Counted from the stretch's first letter, positions 46,710 to 56,148 are shown. The stretch is DNA of 64,000 nt from an uncultured Synergistales bacterium (GCA_905234075.1 CAJOGI010000006.1:44127-108126); one strand, 5' to 3'. Notes: generated from the letters alone by a model not told the origin. Translations and numbers: made by a program.

Positions 46710-47675
46710 TTATTTATTAACAACGTTAATCGGGTTGCCGTCAATGACGGATTTAATATTTTCAGCCGTTGTGTTCATGATACGCTCGCGGGCTTCTTTT
46801 GTTGCCCAAGAAATATGCGGAGTAATGATACAGTTTTTAGCTTTCAATAACGGATTGTCGGCTTTAATCGGCTCTGTTGATACAACATCGAGAGCTGCTG
46901 CGGCGATTTTTCCGCTTTCAAGAGCTTCATACAAATCCTGCTCAACTACCAACTGGCCGCGACTGTTATTTATTAAAATAACTCCGTCCTTCATTTTGGC
47001 AATGTTATTTTTGTTGATAATATTTTCAGTCGCAGGGAACAGCGGACAATGAAGGAAAATAAAATCAGAACGCTTGAGAAGCTCATCAAGCTCTACATAC
47101 TCGGCAACCTGTTTGCCCGGTTCGCTCTGGAAAGTATCAAACGCGAGAACTTTTACGTTCATTGCATTTAATATTCTTGCAGTGTTGTAGCCAATGCGCC
47201 CAAGCCCGATAATCCCGGCGGTCTTGCCCGATACTTCAATCATCGGATAATGCCAATAGCACCAATCTGCGTTATTCTGCCATTCGCCTTTGTGTACCGA
47301 GTCGCTGTGATGGCCTATGTGTGAGCAGACTTCCATTAGGAGCGAAATAGCATATTGACTTACGTTGTCAGTGCCGTATACCGGAACATTTTGAACGGTT
47401 ATGCCTTTTGATTTAGCATACTCATAATCAACGACATTATAGCCCGTCGCTAAAACTGCAATAGTTTTTATGTTAGGGCATTTGTCGATTGTGGCTTTGC
47501 TTATCGGTGTTTTGTTGATTACAACAACTTCAGCATCGCCAATTCTTTCAGCGATAATCGGAGCGTCAACATATGAGGTCCTGTCATAGATTTTGACCTC
47601 GCCCAAGTTTTCAAGAGCTTTCCAGCTTATATCGCCGGGATTTTCTGTGTATCCGTCAAGTACTACAATTTTCAT
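46710..47675 (-). CDS. D-2-hydroxyacid dehydrogenase (glycerate dehydrogenase-like)
   Basis: 321 aa. NAD-binding loop GIIGLGRIGYNTARIL; substrate/catalytic motifs are VLATGYNVVD, NNSRGQLVV (Arg), the Glu in STEPI and the catalytic His in ITPHISWA. Similar to HprA-type enzymes that reduce hydroxypyruvate or glyoxylate. In a sugar-acid operon, a role with three-carbon or 2-keto acids is likely. Four-base gap after gntP. Confidence 0.9.
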   Translation of the reverse strand: MKIVVLDGYTENPGDISWKALENLGEVKIYDRTSYVDAPIIAERIGDAEVVVINKTPISKATIDKCPNIKTIAVLATGYNVVDYEYAKSKGITVQNVPVYGTDNVSQYAISLLMEVCSHIGHHSDSVHKGEWQNNADWCYWHYPMIEVSGKTAGIIGLGRIGYNTARILNAMNVKVLAFDTFQSEPGKQVAEYVELDELLKRSDFIFLHCPLFPATENIINKNNIAKMKDGVILINNSRGQLVVEQDLYEALESGKIAAAALDVVSTEPIKADNPLLKAKNCIITPHISWATKEARERIMNTTAENIKSVIDGNPINVVNK

Positions 47676-47678
47676 AAT

Positions 47679-49088
47679 TTAGAGAAGTCCTCCTGCCATA
47701 AATGCGGCTGTAAGAGCAAGGCAGATAATTCCCGCGATTGAGCCGAGAATTGTAATATATTTCAAGCCCTGCGTTGTGTTTAAGTTAAATAGCGATGTTC
47801 CAACCCAGAAGCCGGAGTCGCTGACGTGCGAACCGATCATTGTGCCTGCACCAATTAAAACAGCACACTGTACGGGGGAAAGTCCAAGCGTTGCAACCAT
47901 GCCGGCGCAAATACCTGCCGCTGTCATTCCTGCTGTAGTTCTTGAGCCGACCGCAACCATTAAGAATGCACCAATTAAGAACGGTACTAACATTCCCGGA
48001 ACGTTCATTGATGTAATTGCATTACCAAGCTCGGAAACGCCCTCGTAACTCTTAATAACTTGGCTGAAGCCGCCGCCCATTGCCGTAACAAGCAACGGAA
48101 TTAAAGCAACCTGAAGAGCCTCAACGATCCATTTGTTAGCCATAATTGTAAAAATGCTCGACTCTTTGTCTTTGCTGTAGCTGTTGAAGTTCTCAATGAC
48201 TTTTTCCTTGTGCGACATACCAAGAAGGAACGTAAGAATAACACCGATAAATAAAGCGATATTTCTTTCTCCCAACGTGTCAAGAACTACTCTGAGCGTT
48301 GCTTCTTTAGCGAGATACATATCAGCAAATGACGCACCGGTGATTAAAATAACAGGAACTAAAATTGGCGACATTGCCGCAAGAACTGAGGGAAGCCCCT
48401 CTTCTTTGATTAAAAGGTTGCGGTAATCAGCATTATCAACTTCCTCAACGCCGACAATGTAATCTTCGCGAGGAGGTATCTCTTCTTTTGCTACCCAGCC
48501 TCTGAATAAAAGCCATGTGATTAAGTAGCCAACGATTGAAATTATAATGCCCCACAAAATTACAAGTCCCAAGTTTGCGCCTAATAAGACAGCAACCGCC
48601 AAAATTCCAGGCGTAGGAGGAACCATCGAGTGCGTGAGTGCTGCTGCTAACATTGTCCAGCCGCCCATCGTTGACATGGATTTTTTATCGCGTTTTGCAA
48701 TGACAGCCGCTATTGGAGCCATTAAAACCTGAGTAATATCGCCAAAAACAGGAATTGACATTATATAACCGGCCATACCTGTTGAAAGTTCAAGATTTTT
48801 TCCTTTGTAGAGATTGATGAAGAAGTTTACCATTGACTTCGCGGAGCCGGTGTCCCTAATTCCTTCAGCAATGATTGAACCGAAAATAATCGTACAGCCT
48901 ATGCCAGTCAAAGTTCCGCCAAAACCGCCGGTGAAAAGCGAAATTATTTTCAGCGGAGCATAGCCCATCAACAAACCGGCAAGAATACCGGCAACAAAAA
49001 GCGATAAAACCGGGTGAACTTTTAACTTGACAATCAAAAATATTAAAAGTACTACGGAAACCGCTATTGCAATTAAAAATTGCGACAT
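47679..49088 (-). CDS. gntP: GntP-family sugar-acid permease
   Basis: 469 aa, about 12-14 membrane helices. GntP-family features include LFVAGILAGLLMGY, FGGTLTGIGCTIIFGSIIAE, MVPPTPGILAVA and AGTMIGSHVSDSGFWVG. The family imports gluconate and related hydroxyacids by proton symport. It is the transporter of this operon. The ORF begins with ATG preceded by AGGAGG about 7 bases upstream. Confidence 0.92.
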   Translation of the reverse strand: MSQFLIAIAVSVVLLIFLIVKLKVHPVLSLFVAGILAGLLMGYAPLKIISLFTGGFGGTLTGIGCTIIFGSIIAEGIRDTGSAKSMVNFFINLYKGKNLELSTGMAGYIMSIPVFGDITQVLMAPIAAVIAKRDKKSMSTMGGWTMLAAALTHSMVPPTPGILAVAVLLGANLGLVILWGIIISIVGYLITWLLFRGWVAKEEIPPREDYIVGVEEVDNADYRNLLIKEEGLPSVLAAMSPILVPVILITGASFADMYLAKEATLRVVLDTLGERNIALFIGVILTFLLGMSHKEKVIENFNSYSKDKESSIFTIMANKWIVEALQVALIPLLVTAMGGGFSQVIKSYEGVSELGNAITSMNVPGMLVPFLIGAFLMVAVGSRTTAGMTAAGICAGMVATLGLSPVQCAVLIGAGTMIGSHVSDSGFWVGTSLFNLNTTQGLKYITILGSIAGIICLALTAAFMAGGLL

Positions 49089-49109
49089 AAAAATACCTCC
49101 TCGAATAAA

Positions 49110-50072
49110 TTATTTTTTAAGTACTTCGGGGTTTACGACGTTGTACGGTACTTCGCCATTTAATACAGCGGTCATTCCGCTGACGGCCTCCTTTAACATT
49201 CCTATGCGGGCTTTCATTGTTCCGCTTGCCGCGTGCGGAGTTAATACAACATTTTCAAGCGTCAGTAATTCAGGTATCGGGTGCGGTTCGCTTTCAAAAA
49301 CATCAAGCCCTGCTCCTTTGATCGCATTATTTTTTAGAGCTGCTGCGAGTGCGTGCTCGTCAACGATCGGGCCTCTTGAGCAGTTGACTAAATAAGCGGT
49401 CTTCTTCATTTTTGCAATGCGTTCGGCGTTAAATAAGTGATGATTTTCCGGGACATACGGCACGTGAAGAGTTATGCAGTCAGCTTCTCTGACAACATCG
49501 TCAAGTTCTTTATAGACTACGCCAAATTCCTTTTCGATTTCCGGCTTTGCCCTAAACATGTCGTAATAAATTACGCTCATTCCCAAGCCCTGCGCTTTTT
49601 TGCAGACTAATTTTCCAATTCTGCCGAAGCCTACAATTCCCAAAACACTCCCGGAAATTGCGGTGTTTCTGTCGGGGAATAAAGGCGCGTCCCAAATTCC
49701 TTTTCTGACTTCACGGTCAAACCTCGCTACGCCGCGCATTGTATCAACTATCAAAGCGACTGTGTGTTCTGCGGTCGCGTCGCTGACTTGTGTCGGAGTA
49801 TTGACAACGGCTATGCCCTTTTCCGTCGCGTATTTCCAGTCGATGTTGTCATAGCCTACGCCAAAATTCGCGATGACTTTTAATTTTGCGGCCTTGTCGA
49901 GCAGATTTTTATCGCCCTTGTTCACAAGCGTCATGTAAGCGTCATAGTCCGCGATGATTTTTACAACTTCATCATAAGTCAAACTTTTTTCGGGGACTGT
50001 AAGCTCAAAATCTTTTTTGTATTCTTCGACGGCCTCAACGGGAATTGGAGCTGAAAACAAAATTTTCTTCAT
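49110..50072 (-). CDS. D-2-hydroxyacid dehydrogenase
   Basis: 320 aa from the ATG at 50072 (MKKILFSAPIPVEAV); the frame is open to 50150 but that overlaps the aldolase gene. NAD site GIVGFGRIGKLVCKK; ANFGVGYDNIDW; NCSRGPIVDEHAL; catalytic His in LTPHAASGT. Second such enzyme of the operon, distinct from the one at 46710; it resembles glyoxylate/2-ketogluconate reductases, so reduction of a 2-keto sugar acid is possible. Confidence 0.9.
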   Translation of the reverse strand: MKKILFSAPIPVEAVEEYKKDFELTVPEKSLTYDEVVKIIADYDAYMTLVNKGDKNLLDKAAKLKVIANFGVGYDNIDWKYATEKGIAVVNTPTQVSDATAEHTVALIVDTMRGVARFDREVRKGIWDAPLFPDRNTAISGSVLGIVGFGRIGKLVCKKAQGLGMSVIYYDMFRAKPEIEKEFGVVYKELDDVVREADCITLHVPYVPENHHLFNAERIAKMKKTAYLVNCSRGPIVDEHALAAALKNNAIKGAGLDVFESEPHPIPELLTLENVVLTPHAASGTMKARIGMLKEAVSGMTAVLNGEVPYNVVNPEVLKK

Positions 50073-50076
50073 GATT

Positions 50077-50865
50077 CTACCTGCGTGCAATGTCTGCAAC
50101 TTGTTTGCAAGGCCCGTTCCAAATTGCCTGATGGTCTCTAATTTCATCAAAGACGCAGAAATGCTTTACGCCAAGTGCTTTGTAATATTCTGCTTTTTCC
50201 GGCGTATCAAGTTCACATCTCGGCTGTACTCCGTGCTTGAGCGCGATTTTAATCATCTCTTCTTCAACTTCGCGGACTTCGTCTCTATGGTTTTTAACGT
50301 CCCAGCCCCTGCTCATGCAGTAATCCGAAGGCCCGAACTGTACCATGTCAACACCCGGCACGGAGCATATCTCATCGAGATTTTTCATTGTCTCTTCTTT
50401 TTCGATCATGAAACAATTTACAGTCTGCTTGACGAGTTTTGCATGTTCCATTTGTGTTAAGTAAGGCTGGAAGTAAGGGAAGCGGTTGTTAGGATAGCCG
50501 AAGCGTCCGGCAAATTCCGGGCAGTCAGGGTTAATTGCGTAGAGGCTCTCTTTGACTTCCTGCGCGGTTTTATGATCCGTCCACATGACAGCCTGAAAAC
50601 CTGCCGCTAATGCACGCTGTGCAACGTAAAATCTGTTTTGAAAATCAACTTTAATCATTGAACTTATTCCGTGAAGTTCGCACGCCATCGCGAGCCCTTC
50701 AAGGTCGTGCTGCGTGAACGGCGAATACTCCGCGACAAATTCAACGTAATCAAAAATTCCTGTCGAAGCGCATGTTTCAGTTATAACAGGCCACGTACTC
50801 CATATACGTGTACCAACCGTAGGCTTACCCTCGTTGAGCATAAGCCTAAATTGATTGTCCCTCAA
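50077..50865 (-). CDS. HpcH/HpaI-family aldolase
   Basis: 262 aa TIM barrel. Family motifs are VEFVAEYSPF, GFQAVMWTD, CFMIEKEETMKNLDEI (metal-binding Glu) and MVQFGPSDYCMSRG (Asp). It cleaves or makes 2-keto-3-deoxy acids with pyruvate as one product; it might cleave KDG made by UxuA. Start is TTG at 50865 with AGGAGGT eight bases upstream. First gene of the operon, downstream of a strong promoter. Confidence 0.87.
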   Translation of the reverse strand: MRDNQFRLMLNEGKPTVGTRIWSTWPVITETCASTGIFDYVEFVAEYSPFTQHDLEGLAMACELHGISSMIKVDFQNRFYVAQRALAAGFQAVMWTDHKTAQEVKESLYAINPDCPEFAGRFGYPNNRFPYFQPYLTQMEHAKLVKQTVNCFMIEKEETMKNLDEICSVPGVDMVQFGPSDYCMSRGWDVKNHRDEVREVEEEMIKIALKHGVQPRCELDTPEKAEYYKALGVKHFCVFDEIRDHQAIWNGPCKQVADIARR

Positions 50866-50923
50866 GGCAAAAACCTCCTGACAAAAAAATATTTAGATTA
50901 TTTTAATTTTTATGGCTTGAGTG

Positions 50924-50952
50924 AAAATAACATACGCGCCTTTGTATGTCAA
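50924..50952 (-). promoter_or_regulatory. Promoter and palindromic operator of the sugar-acid operon
   Basis: Minus strand: consensus -35 TTGACA (50947-50952), 17-bp spacer, -10 TATTTT (50924-50929). The spacer holds an inverted repeat ACATAC-N8-GTATGT (50930-50935, 50944-50949), well placed for a dimeric repressor to block polymerase. No regulator gene is in the window near the operon. Confidence 0.7.
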
Positions 50953-50975
50953 TTCGCTAAAGATATGAAGATTTT

Positions 50976-53555
50976 TTATTTTTTTAGGGCTTCTTTGCTC
51001 TTGGTCTTGAGTTTATTTAATATATTAAGAGCTTCAATCGGAGTCATGTTGTCCGTATCGAGGGCGGCAATTTCTTCGACTAATCCGTCAGCTTCGGGCG
51101 AGAACATCATAATTTGACGCTTCAATGCAATTTGAGGCAGAGGCGCGGAAATTTCTTTGACTTCAAAACCTTCACGCTCAAAAATTTCTAAAAGCTCAAA
51201 GGCCCGGCGCAGGACTATATCAGGAAGCCCCGCCAGTCTTGCAACTTCGATCCCGTATGAACGATCAGCAGGGCCTTTAATAACCTGATGTAAAAATAAA
51301 ATTCCGTCCTTGCCTTCGCTCACGGCCATGCTGAAATTTTTTACGCCGTCTAATCTTTCTTCGAGGCAGGTTAATTCGTGGCAGTGCGTTGCGAATAAAA
51401 CACGGGCTTTGCAGCTCCCCTGCAGGTATTCTAGAACTGCCCAAGCTATGCTCATTCCGTCCCAAGTCGCTGTGCCGCGCCCGATCTCGTCAAGAATTAT
51501 TAAACTTTTATCCGTAACGTTGTTTAATATATTCGCGGTCTCCAGCATTTCGATCATGAAAGTGCTTGAGCCTCTGACTAAATCATCACGAGCCCCTATA
51601 CGTGTGAAAACTCTGTCAACAATTCCAAAGCGTGCGCTCTCCGCAGGTATCCATAAACCTGCTTGAGCCATTATTGATAAAAGAGCGGTCATTCTCAGCC
51701 ACGTTGACTTTCCTGCCATGTTCGGCCCGGTCAAAATTATTACGCGGCCTTCTGAATTTAATTCAACGTCATTAGGAACAAAATTAGAATCTTTTAATTC
51801 AGCCTCGATTACGGGGTGGCGGCCTCCTTTAATTTCAATAACGTCAGAGTTATCTACGACGGGGCAGGAGTAATTTCGCTCTCTTGCGATTGACGCGCAC
51901 GACGCTGAACAATCTAAAATGCCAAGCAGTCTTCCGGTTAATTGCAAAAGTTCAGCATGTTCGAGAACATTATTAATTACTTTTTGATATAACGCGCTCT
52001 CTATGCGAGAAATTTCGGCCTCGCTGTTTTTCATTTTTGCTTCAAAATTTTTCAGCTCCGGCGTTGTAAATCTTTTCGCGTTGACTAAAGTCTGAGTCTG
52101 CTTAAAATATTCGGGCTGTCTCGTCAGACCGTTCCTGCCTGCTTCAAGATAATAGCCGAAAGCGTTAGTATAGCCTGCTTTTAATTTCGGTGTTGCTGTC
52201 GCTTCGCGTTCCTTTTCAAGATATTCTGCGAGCCATTTTTCGCCGTTCTCTGAAATTTTCCGCCATTCTTCTAGCTCTTCATCAAAACTTGAGCGTATTG
52301 TGCTTGACGTTCCCAAAAATCTCGGCAGATTTTCTTCGAGTGCGCTCTCTAAAAAATTACTAAGTTCCGATAAATCAGGCAGAGTATTCATTAAATTTTT
52401 TAACGGTTCGCCCAGCGAAATATTTTTTACATCGGGAATTAATCTTAGAGTGTCGCGGACTGCTCCCAAGTCTAAAGGATTTCCCGTGCCGAGTGCCAAG
52501 CGCGATAAGGCTCTTTCAACATCGCGTGTGCCTGCCAAAATATCCTGAAGCCTTGCACATTCCGAACGGGCATCGACTAAAATTTTTATAGAGTCCTGTC
52601 TGCGCTTAATTGCCTTAACGTCCATTAAGGGCCTTAAAATCCAGTCGCGCAGATTTCTCCGTCCCATAGGCGTTCGGCATTTATCGAGACATGATAATAA
52701 AGATACGCCGCTTTGAGACGTTTCGGGAATTAACTCAAGATTTCTCTGTGCCGCCGCGTCAAGGCTCATTCGGTCTTTAATTAATAACGGCGAAATTTTT
52801 AGGACGTTATTCAGCGAGCTGAACTGTGTCGCCGAAAGATAATCAAGCGCAGCCCAAGCCGATCCGACGCACGGGTCTTTCTCATCAATTCCGAAGCCCA
52901 TGAGATTTTTAACCTTCAAAGCATTTTTTAATCTTCCTGCGGCGTTTTCAGTCTTAAAATTTTCAGTAGAAGCCTCAACTAAATTGCACTGTCTCAAAAA
53001 TTCCGGGAGTTTTTCAATTTTTATGTTGGACGGGAAAAGAACTTCGCCCGGTGAAAAAGCCGTGAGCATTGCTGCCGCGTCCCTAGCGTTCAAAGTTCCG
53101 GCCTCCAGCAGGCCCGTATTGACTGACAATAAAGCCATAGCGATAAAATTTTTTACAGGATAAACCGCCGCTAAATGCCCCTCTTCGGCGTAATTGTCAT
53201 CGGGCACGTAAGTTCCAGGCGTAACAACACGAATAACTTTGCGCTCGACAATTCCTTTTTTTGCGTCAGGCTCGCCGATCTGCTCACAGATTGCCGCACG
53301 GCACCCGGCTTTTATCAAACGTCCTAAATAAATATTCAAAGCATGATGAGGTATTCCGGCCATCGGAATTTTTTTCTCGCTGTCTCTTGCGGTCAATGCT
53401 ATGTCTAAAATTGCGGCGGCCTTTCGTGCGTCGTCAAAAAACATTTCGTAAAAGTCGCCCATTCTAAATAATAAAATCGTGTCGGGATATTCTTCTTTGA
53501 AACTTTTATACTGCTCAAGCCACGGTGTGATCTTTATGTCTGAAGGTATTGTCAT
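50976..53555 (-). CDS. mutS: DNA mismatch repair protein MutS
   Basis: 859 aa. Mismatch-reading motif is YKSFKEEYPDTILLFRMGDFYEMF (Phe-x-Glu in G-D-F-Y-E-M-F). ATPase: Walker A LTGPNMAGKSTWLRM, STFMIEMLETANILN, LIILDEIGRGTATWDGMS and TCHEL-like FATHCHELT. It recognises mispairs; no mutL is in view. The ATG overlaps by 4 bases the stop of a startless frame (see 53556-53709). Confidence 0.96.
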   Translation of the reverse strand: MTIPSDIKITPWLEQYKSFKEEYPDTILLFRMGDFYEMFFDDARKAAAILDIALTARDSEKKIPMAGIPHHALNIYLGRLIKAGCRAAICEQIGEPDAKKGIVERKVIRVVTPGTYVPDDNYAEEGHLAAVYPVKNFIAMALLSVNTGLLEAGTLNARDAAAMLTAFSPGEVLFPSNIKIEKLPEFLRQCNLVEASTENFKTENAAGRLKNALKVKNLMGFGIDEKDPCVGSAWAALDYLSATQFSSLNNVLKISPLLIKDRMSLDAAAQRNLELIPETSQSGVSLLSCLDKCRTPMGRRNLRDWILRPLMDVKAIKRRQDSIKILVDARSECARLQDILAGTRDVERALSRLALGTGNPLDLGAVRDTLRLIPDVKNISLGEPLKNLMNTLPDLSELSNFLESALEENLPRFLGTSSTIRSSFDEELEEWRKISENGEKWLAEYLEKEREATATPKLKAGYTNAFGYYLEAGRNGLTRQPEYFKQTQTLVNAKRFTTPELKNFEAKMKNSEAEISRIESALYQKVINNVLEHAELLQLTGRLLGILDCSASCASIARERNYSCPVVDNSDVIEIKGGRHPVIEAELKDSNFVPNDVELNSEGRVIILTGPNMAGKSTWLRMTALLSIMAQAGLWIPAESARFGIVDRVFTRIGARDDLVRGSSTFMIEMLETANILNNVTDKSLIILDEIGRGTATWDGMSIAWAVLEYLQGSCKARVLFATHCHELTCLEERLDGVKNFSMAVSEGKDGILFLHQVIKGPADRSYGIEVARLAGLPDIVLRRAFELLEIFEREGFEVKEISAPLPQIALKRQIMMFSPEADGLVEEIAALDTDNMTPIEALNILNKLKTKSKEALKK

Positions 53556-53709
53556 TGATTTTTTAGAGTCTCGGTTAATTTTACAGCCTTCGCCGCAAAA
53601 TTAAATGCCGTCTCCTTTCTCGATAAGTTTTTGTAGTCCTCAAAGTAGTCCCCAAAATAAATTTTTTCTGTATAATTTTTATGGTTGAAAAATTTTTGAA
53701 AGGAACTTA
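53556..53709 (-). pseudogene. Startless coding-like frame ending at mutS
   Basis: A minus-strand frame ending TGA over the mutS ATG (stop at 53553-53555 region, coupled as in real operons) reads as good protein: YFGDYFEDYKNLSRKE, then TAFNFAAKAVKLTETLKNQ. It has no ATG, GTG or TTG before an upstream stop near 53713. Best explained as the 3' remnant of a gene whose 5' part was lost where the plus-strand transposase-like gene now lies. Exact limits uncertain. Confidence 0.35.
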
Positions 53710-53715
53710 AAAATC

Positions 53716-53922
53716 ATGTCATATATTATAAAAGAAAAAAGGAAAAATTCAACGTACGTTTATGAGGGGACAAGTTTCCGCAACGAAAACGGCAGCCCCA
53801 GAAAGAAAAAGAGGTATCTTGGAAGGCTCGACAAGGACGGAGTATTGATTACGACAAAAAGGAAAATTCCGGCGGGAATAAAAGAAGTTAAGACGATCAG
53901 AAAAAAATTTGTAATTAGCTAA
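53716..53922 (+). CDS. Small protein resembling the N-terminus of IS1634/IS4-type transposases
   Basis: 68 aa. SYIIKEKRKNSTYVYEG followed by KKRYLGRLDKDG resembles the start of transposases that read Y-x-Y-E...K-x-Y-x-G-K-x-D. No catalytic DDE core follows; the frame stops and ttcA lies convergent 9 bp away. GAAAGGAA lies about 11 bases upstream and TATAAT at 53671-53676, so it may still be expressed. Either a relic or a domesticated small DNA-binding protein. Confidence 0.6.
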   Translation: MSYIIKEKRKNSTYVYEGTSFRNENGSPRKKKRYLGRLDKDGVLITTKRKIPAGIKEVKTIRKKFVIS

Positions 53923-53930
53923 AAAGTAAT

Positions 53931-54683
53931 TCACTTCCAGCTTTCTGACTCCGATAAATTTTCGAGCGCGTTAATAACTTTTGAATAAAGGTCTGGAATT
54001 TTTTTCCTTAAATCCGTTATAAAATCTCGTGTTCTTTGTCTTTCAGTGTGGCCGGCAAAAGGGCAGGGGCTTTTTATAACGGGAAGTCCGAGCCTCTTGG
54101 CCTCGTCAATAATCGCCGCTTCCGTCGCTAAAACTAACGGCCTTATGACTTTTATATCAGTTCTTGACATGTAAGCAACGGGCTGAAAACTTTTCGCGCG
54201 TCCTGCGTGCAATAAGTTCATGAAAAAAGTTTCTACAGCATCGTCAAGGCTGTGGCCGAGTGCTAATTTATTGAAGCCGTTATTTTTTGCCCACGTGCTT
54301 ATAATTCCGCGTCTCATGTTTGCGCAGAATGAACACGGAGATTTTTCTTTGCGCGTTTCGATAATTTCTATAATCGGCTGTTCTATGACAGTGTAGTGAA
54401 TATTTTTTGCCGCGCAGTAATTTTCTAAAATATCCGTGTCCATTCCCGTTAATTTGACGCTCAAGGCAGCGAGTGAAAATTTTACAGGGCTTCTCCGCAA
54501 AAAATCATTCAAGGCGTGAAGTAAAACTAAGCTGTCTTTTCCGCCTGACAGACCGACGAGGACTCTATCGCCGGCCTCAATCATTTTCCATTGAGAAAGA
54601 GCCCTGCCGATCTTCCGCCTTAGCGAATTACACAGAGGCTCGTTAAAGCAGCACACTTTCGGCAAATTTATCGAAGGCAGCAA
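53931..54683 (-). CDS. ttcA: tRNA 2-thiocytidine biosynthesis protein TtcA-like
   Basis: 250 aa. PP-loop VLVGLSGGKDSLVLL; Fe-S cysteines in CSFCANMRRG; LGHSLDDAVETFFMNLLHAG and a later Cys in SPCPFAGHTERQRTRDF. It thiolates C32 of tRNAs using an iron-sulfur cluster. It overlaps galT by 41 bases; the true start may be the ATG at 54683 or a downstream GTG near 54656. Confidence 0.88.
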   Translation of the reverse strand: MLPSINLPKVCCFNEPLCNSLRRKIGRALSQWKMIEAGDRVLVGLSGGKDSLVLLHALNDFLRRSPVKFSLAALSVKLTGMDTDILENYCAAKNIHYTVIEQPIIEIIETRKEKSPCSFCANMRRGIISTWAKNNGFNKLALGHSLDDAVETFFMNLLHAGRAKSFQPVAYMSRTDIKVIRPLVLATEAAIIDEAKRLGLPVIKSPCPFAGHTERQRTRDFITDLRKKIPDLYSKVINALENLSESESWK

Positions 54684-56148
54684 GCCCTTGAGCGTCTCTC
54701 TTGTAAACTCCGCTGTCCCTCAAAACTTGAGCGAACACATGCCCGACTTCATCGCGGAGCATTTTTTTGACATTCTCTCTGCCCGTTAAGCCCTCGTGTT
54801 TTTTTCTTAGGGATTTATACCAGACTTCGTGAGCTTCAAGTTCTGAAGGAAGAGAGTTTTTATTTTCGAGCCAAGCCTCGCTGATTTTCTCAAGAGCCGG
54901 TTTCAGCCGCGCCGGAAGCACAGCAAGACCCATAACTTCAATCAGGCCGATATTTTCTTTTTTAATGTGATGAACTTCGGCGTGAGGGTGAAAAATTCCT
55001 AATGGGTGCTCTTCGCTCGTTCTGTTGTTGCGGAGGACTAAATCAAGCTCAAAATTTTCTCCCCTGCGTCTTGCTATCGGGGTTATGGTGTTGTGAGGCT
55101 CGCCGTCGGAATAAGCTAAAATTCCTGCGCTCTCGTCAGTCCACTCGCGCCACGCTGAAAGAATTTTTTCGGCCAAGTCCGTTAATTTTTCGGGATCTTT
55201 TGAAGAAAGCCTTATTGCCGACATCGGCCACTTAATCCGCCCTGCGGTTATGCTTGAATCCTTGAGCTTATATTCTCTTTCAAAAGGCGCACCGTCCATT
55301 GCGAAAACGTAACGCCCTCCCTGATAATGATCGTGAGAAAGAATTGAGCCTCCGACTATCGGCAGATCTGCATTAGAGCCGACGAAATAATGAGGAAATC
55401 TCTCAATGAAGGCGAAAAGATTTTCAAAAGTCTCACGCGAAATTAACATAGGCACGTGATTTTCATCAAGAACTATGCAATGCTCATTGTAATAGCTGTA
55501 CGGCGAATACTGAAAATACCATTTCCGCCCGTTGAGCTTTAACGGAATTAAGCGGATATTCTGACGCGCCGGGTGTCCGTGATGACCATAGAAGCCTTCG
55601 TTTTCTTTGCATAAAAGGCATTTAGGATAGCCCGATGATTTTATTGCCCGTGCCTTTGCGATGTCGCGCGGGTCTTTCTCCGGCTTCGACATGTTAATAG
55701 TAATATCAAGCTCGCCGAACTCCGTTGAGGTCTTCCAGCAGATATTTTTAGCCGTCCTCTCCGAACGGATATAATTTGATGACACGCCTAATTTATAAAA
55801 ATAATTTGTAGCGTCAACGGGCGAAATTTTTTCGAGCGAGTTAAATTTTTCGATAACGTCCGACGGACGCGGAGTGAACACGCCCATTAATTTTGTGTCG
55901 AGTAAATCGCGCTCGGTCTCGGTGTTTTCGATTAAATTATTTTCTGCGGCCCAGTCTAAAATTTTTGAGAGTATGCTGTCGGGAGAATTTGAAAAAGTTT
56001 TCTGCTCCGTGCTTTCATTTTCAAATTCAAAGGAATTTAGGCCAAGTATGCCGATTAAAGAATTAGCCGCCCAAGTTTTATCTTCAGGCGTAATTAATTC
56101 ATGATGAAGGGCGAACGAAATTAAATTATTAAGTTCATGGTTAATCAT
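54643..56148 (-). CDS. galT: Galactose-1-phosphate uridylyltransferase (type 2)
   Basis: 501 aa, the long Firmicutes-like class. Motifs are GYPKCLLCKENEGFYGHHGHPARQNIR, YNEHCIVL, VGGSILSHDHYQGG (active-site His region) and HPHAEVHHIKKENIG. Moves UMP between UDP-glucose and galactose-1-P in the Leloir pathway. No galK or galE in the window; it lies in an operon after aspartokinase. Confidence 0.93.
   Translation of the reverse strand: MINHELNNLISFALHHELITPEDKTWAANSLIGILGLNSFEFENESTEQKTFSNSPDSILSKILDWAAENNLIENTETERDLLDTKLMGVFTPRPSDVIEKFNSLEKISPVDATNYFYKLGVSSNYIRSERTAKNICWKTSTEFGELDITINMSKPEKDPRDIAKARAIKSSGYPKCLLCKENEGFYGHHGHPARQNIRLIPLKLNGRKWYFQYSPYSYYNEHCIVLDENHVPMLISRETFENLFAFIERFPHYFVGSNADLPIVGGSILSHDHYQGGRYVFAMDGAPFEREYKLKDSSITAGRIKWPMSAIRLSSKDPEKLTDLAEKILSAWREWTDESAGILAYSDGEPHNTITPIARRRGENFELDLVLRNNRTSEEHPLGIFHPHAEVHHIKKENIGLIEVMGLAVLPARLKPALEKISEAWLENKNSLPSELEAHEVWYKSLRKKHEGLTGRENVKKMLRDEVGHVFAQVLRDSGVYKRDAQGLAAFDKFAESVLL

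Noticed and set aside
53625-53660. Third copy of the 18.1/34.8 kb element (ACTAC...CTACAAAAA skeleton)
   Set aside because: About 23 of 30 bases match the tail, but similarity stops beyond it, there is no hairpin, and the stretch reads as protein in the mutS-coupled frame. Chance in AT-rich sequence is likely.
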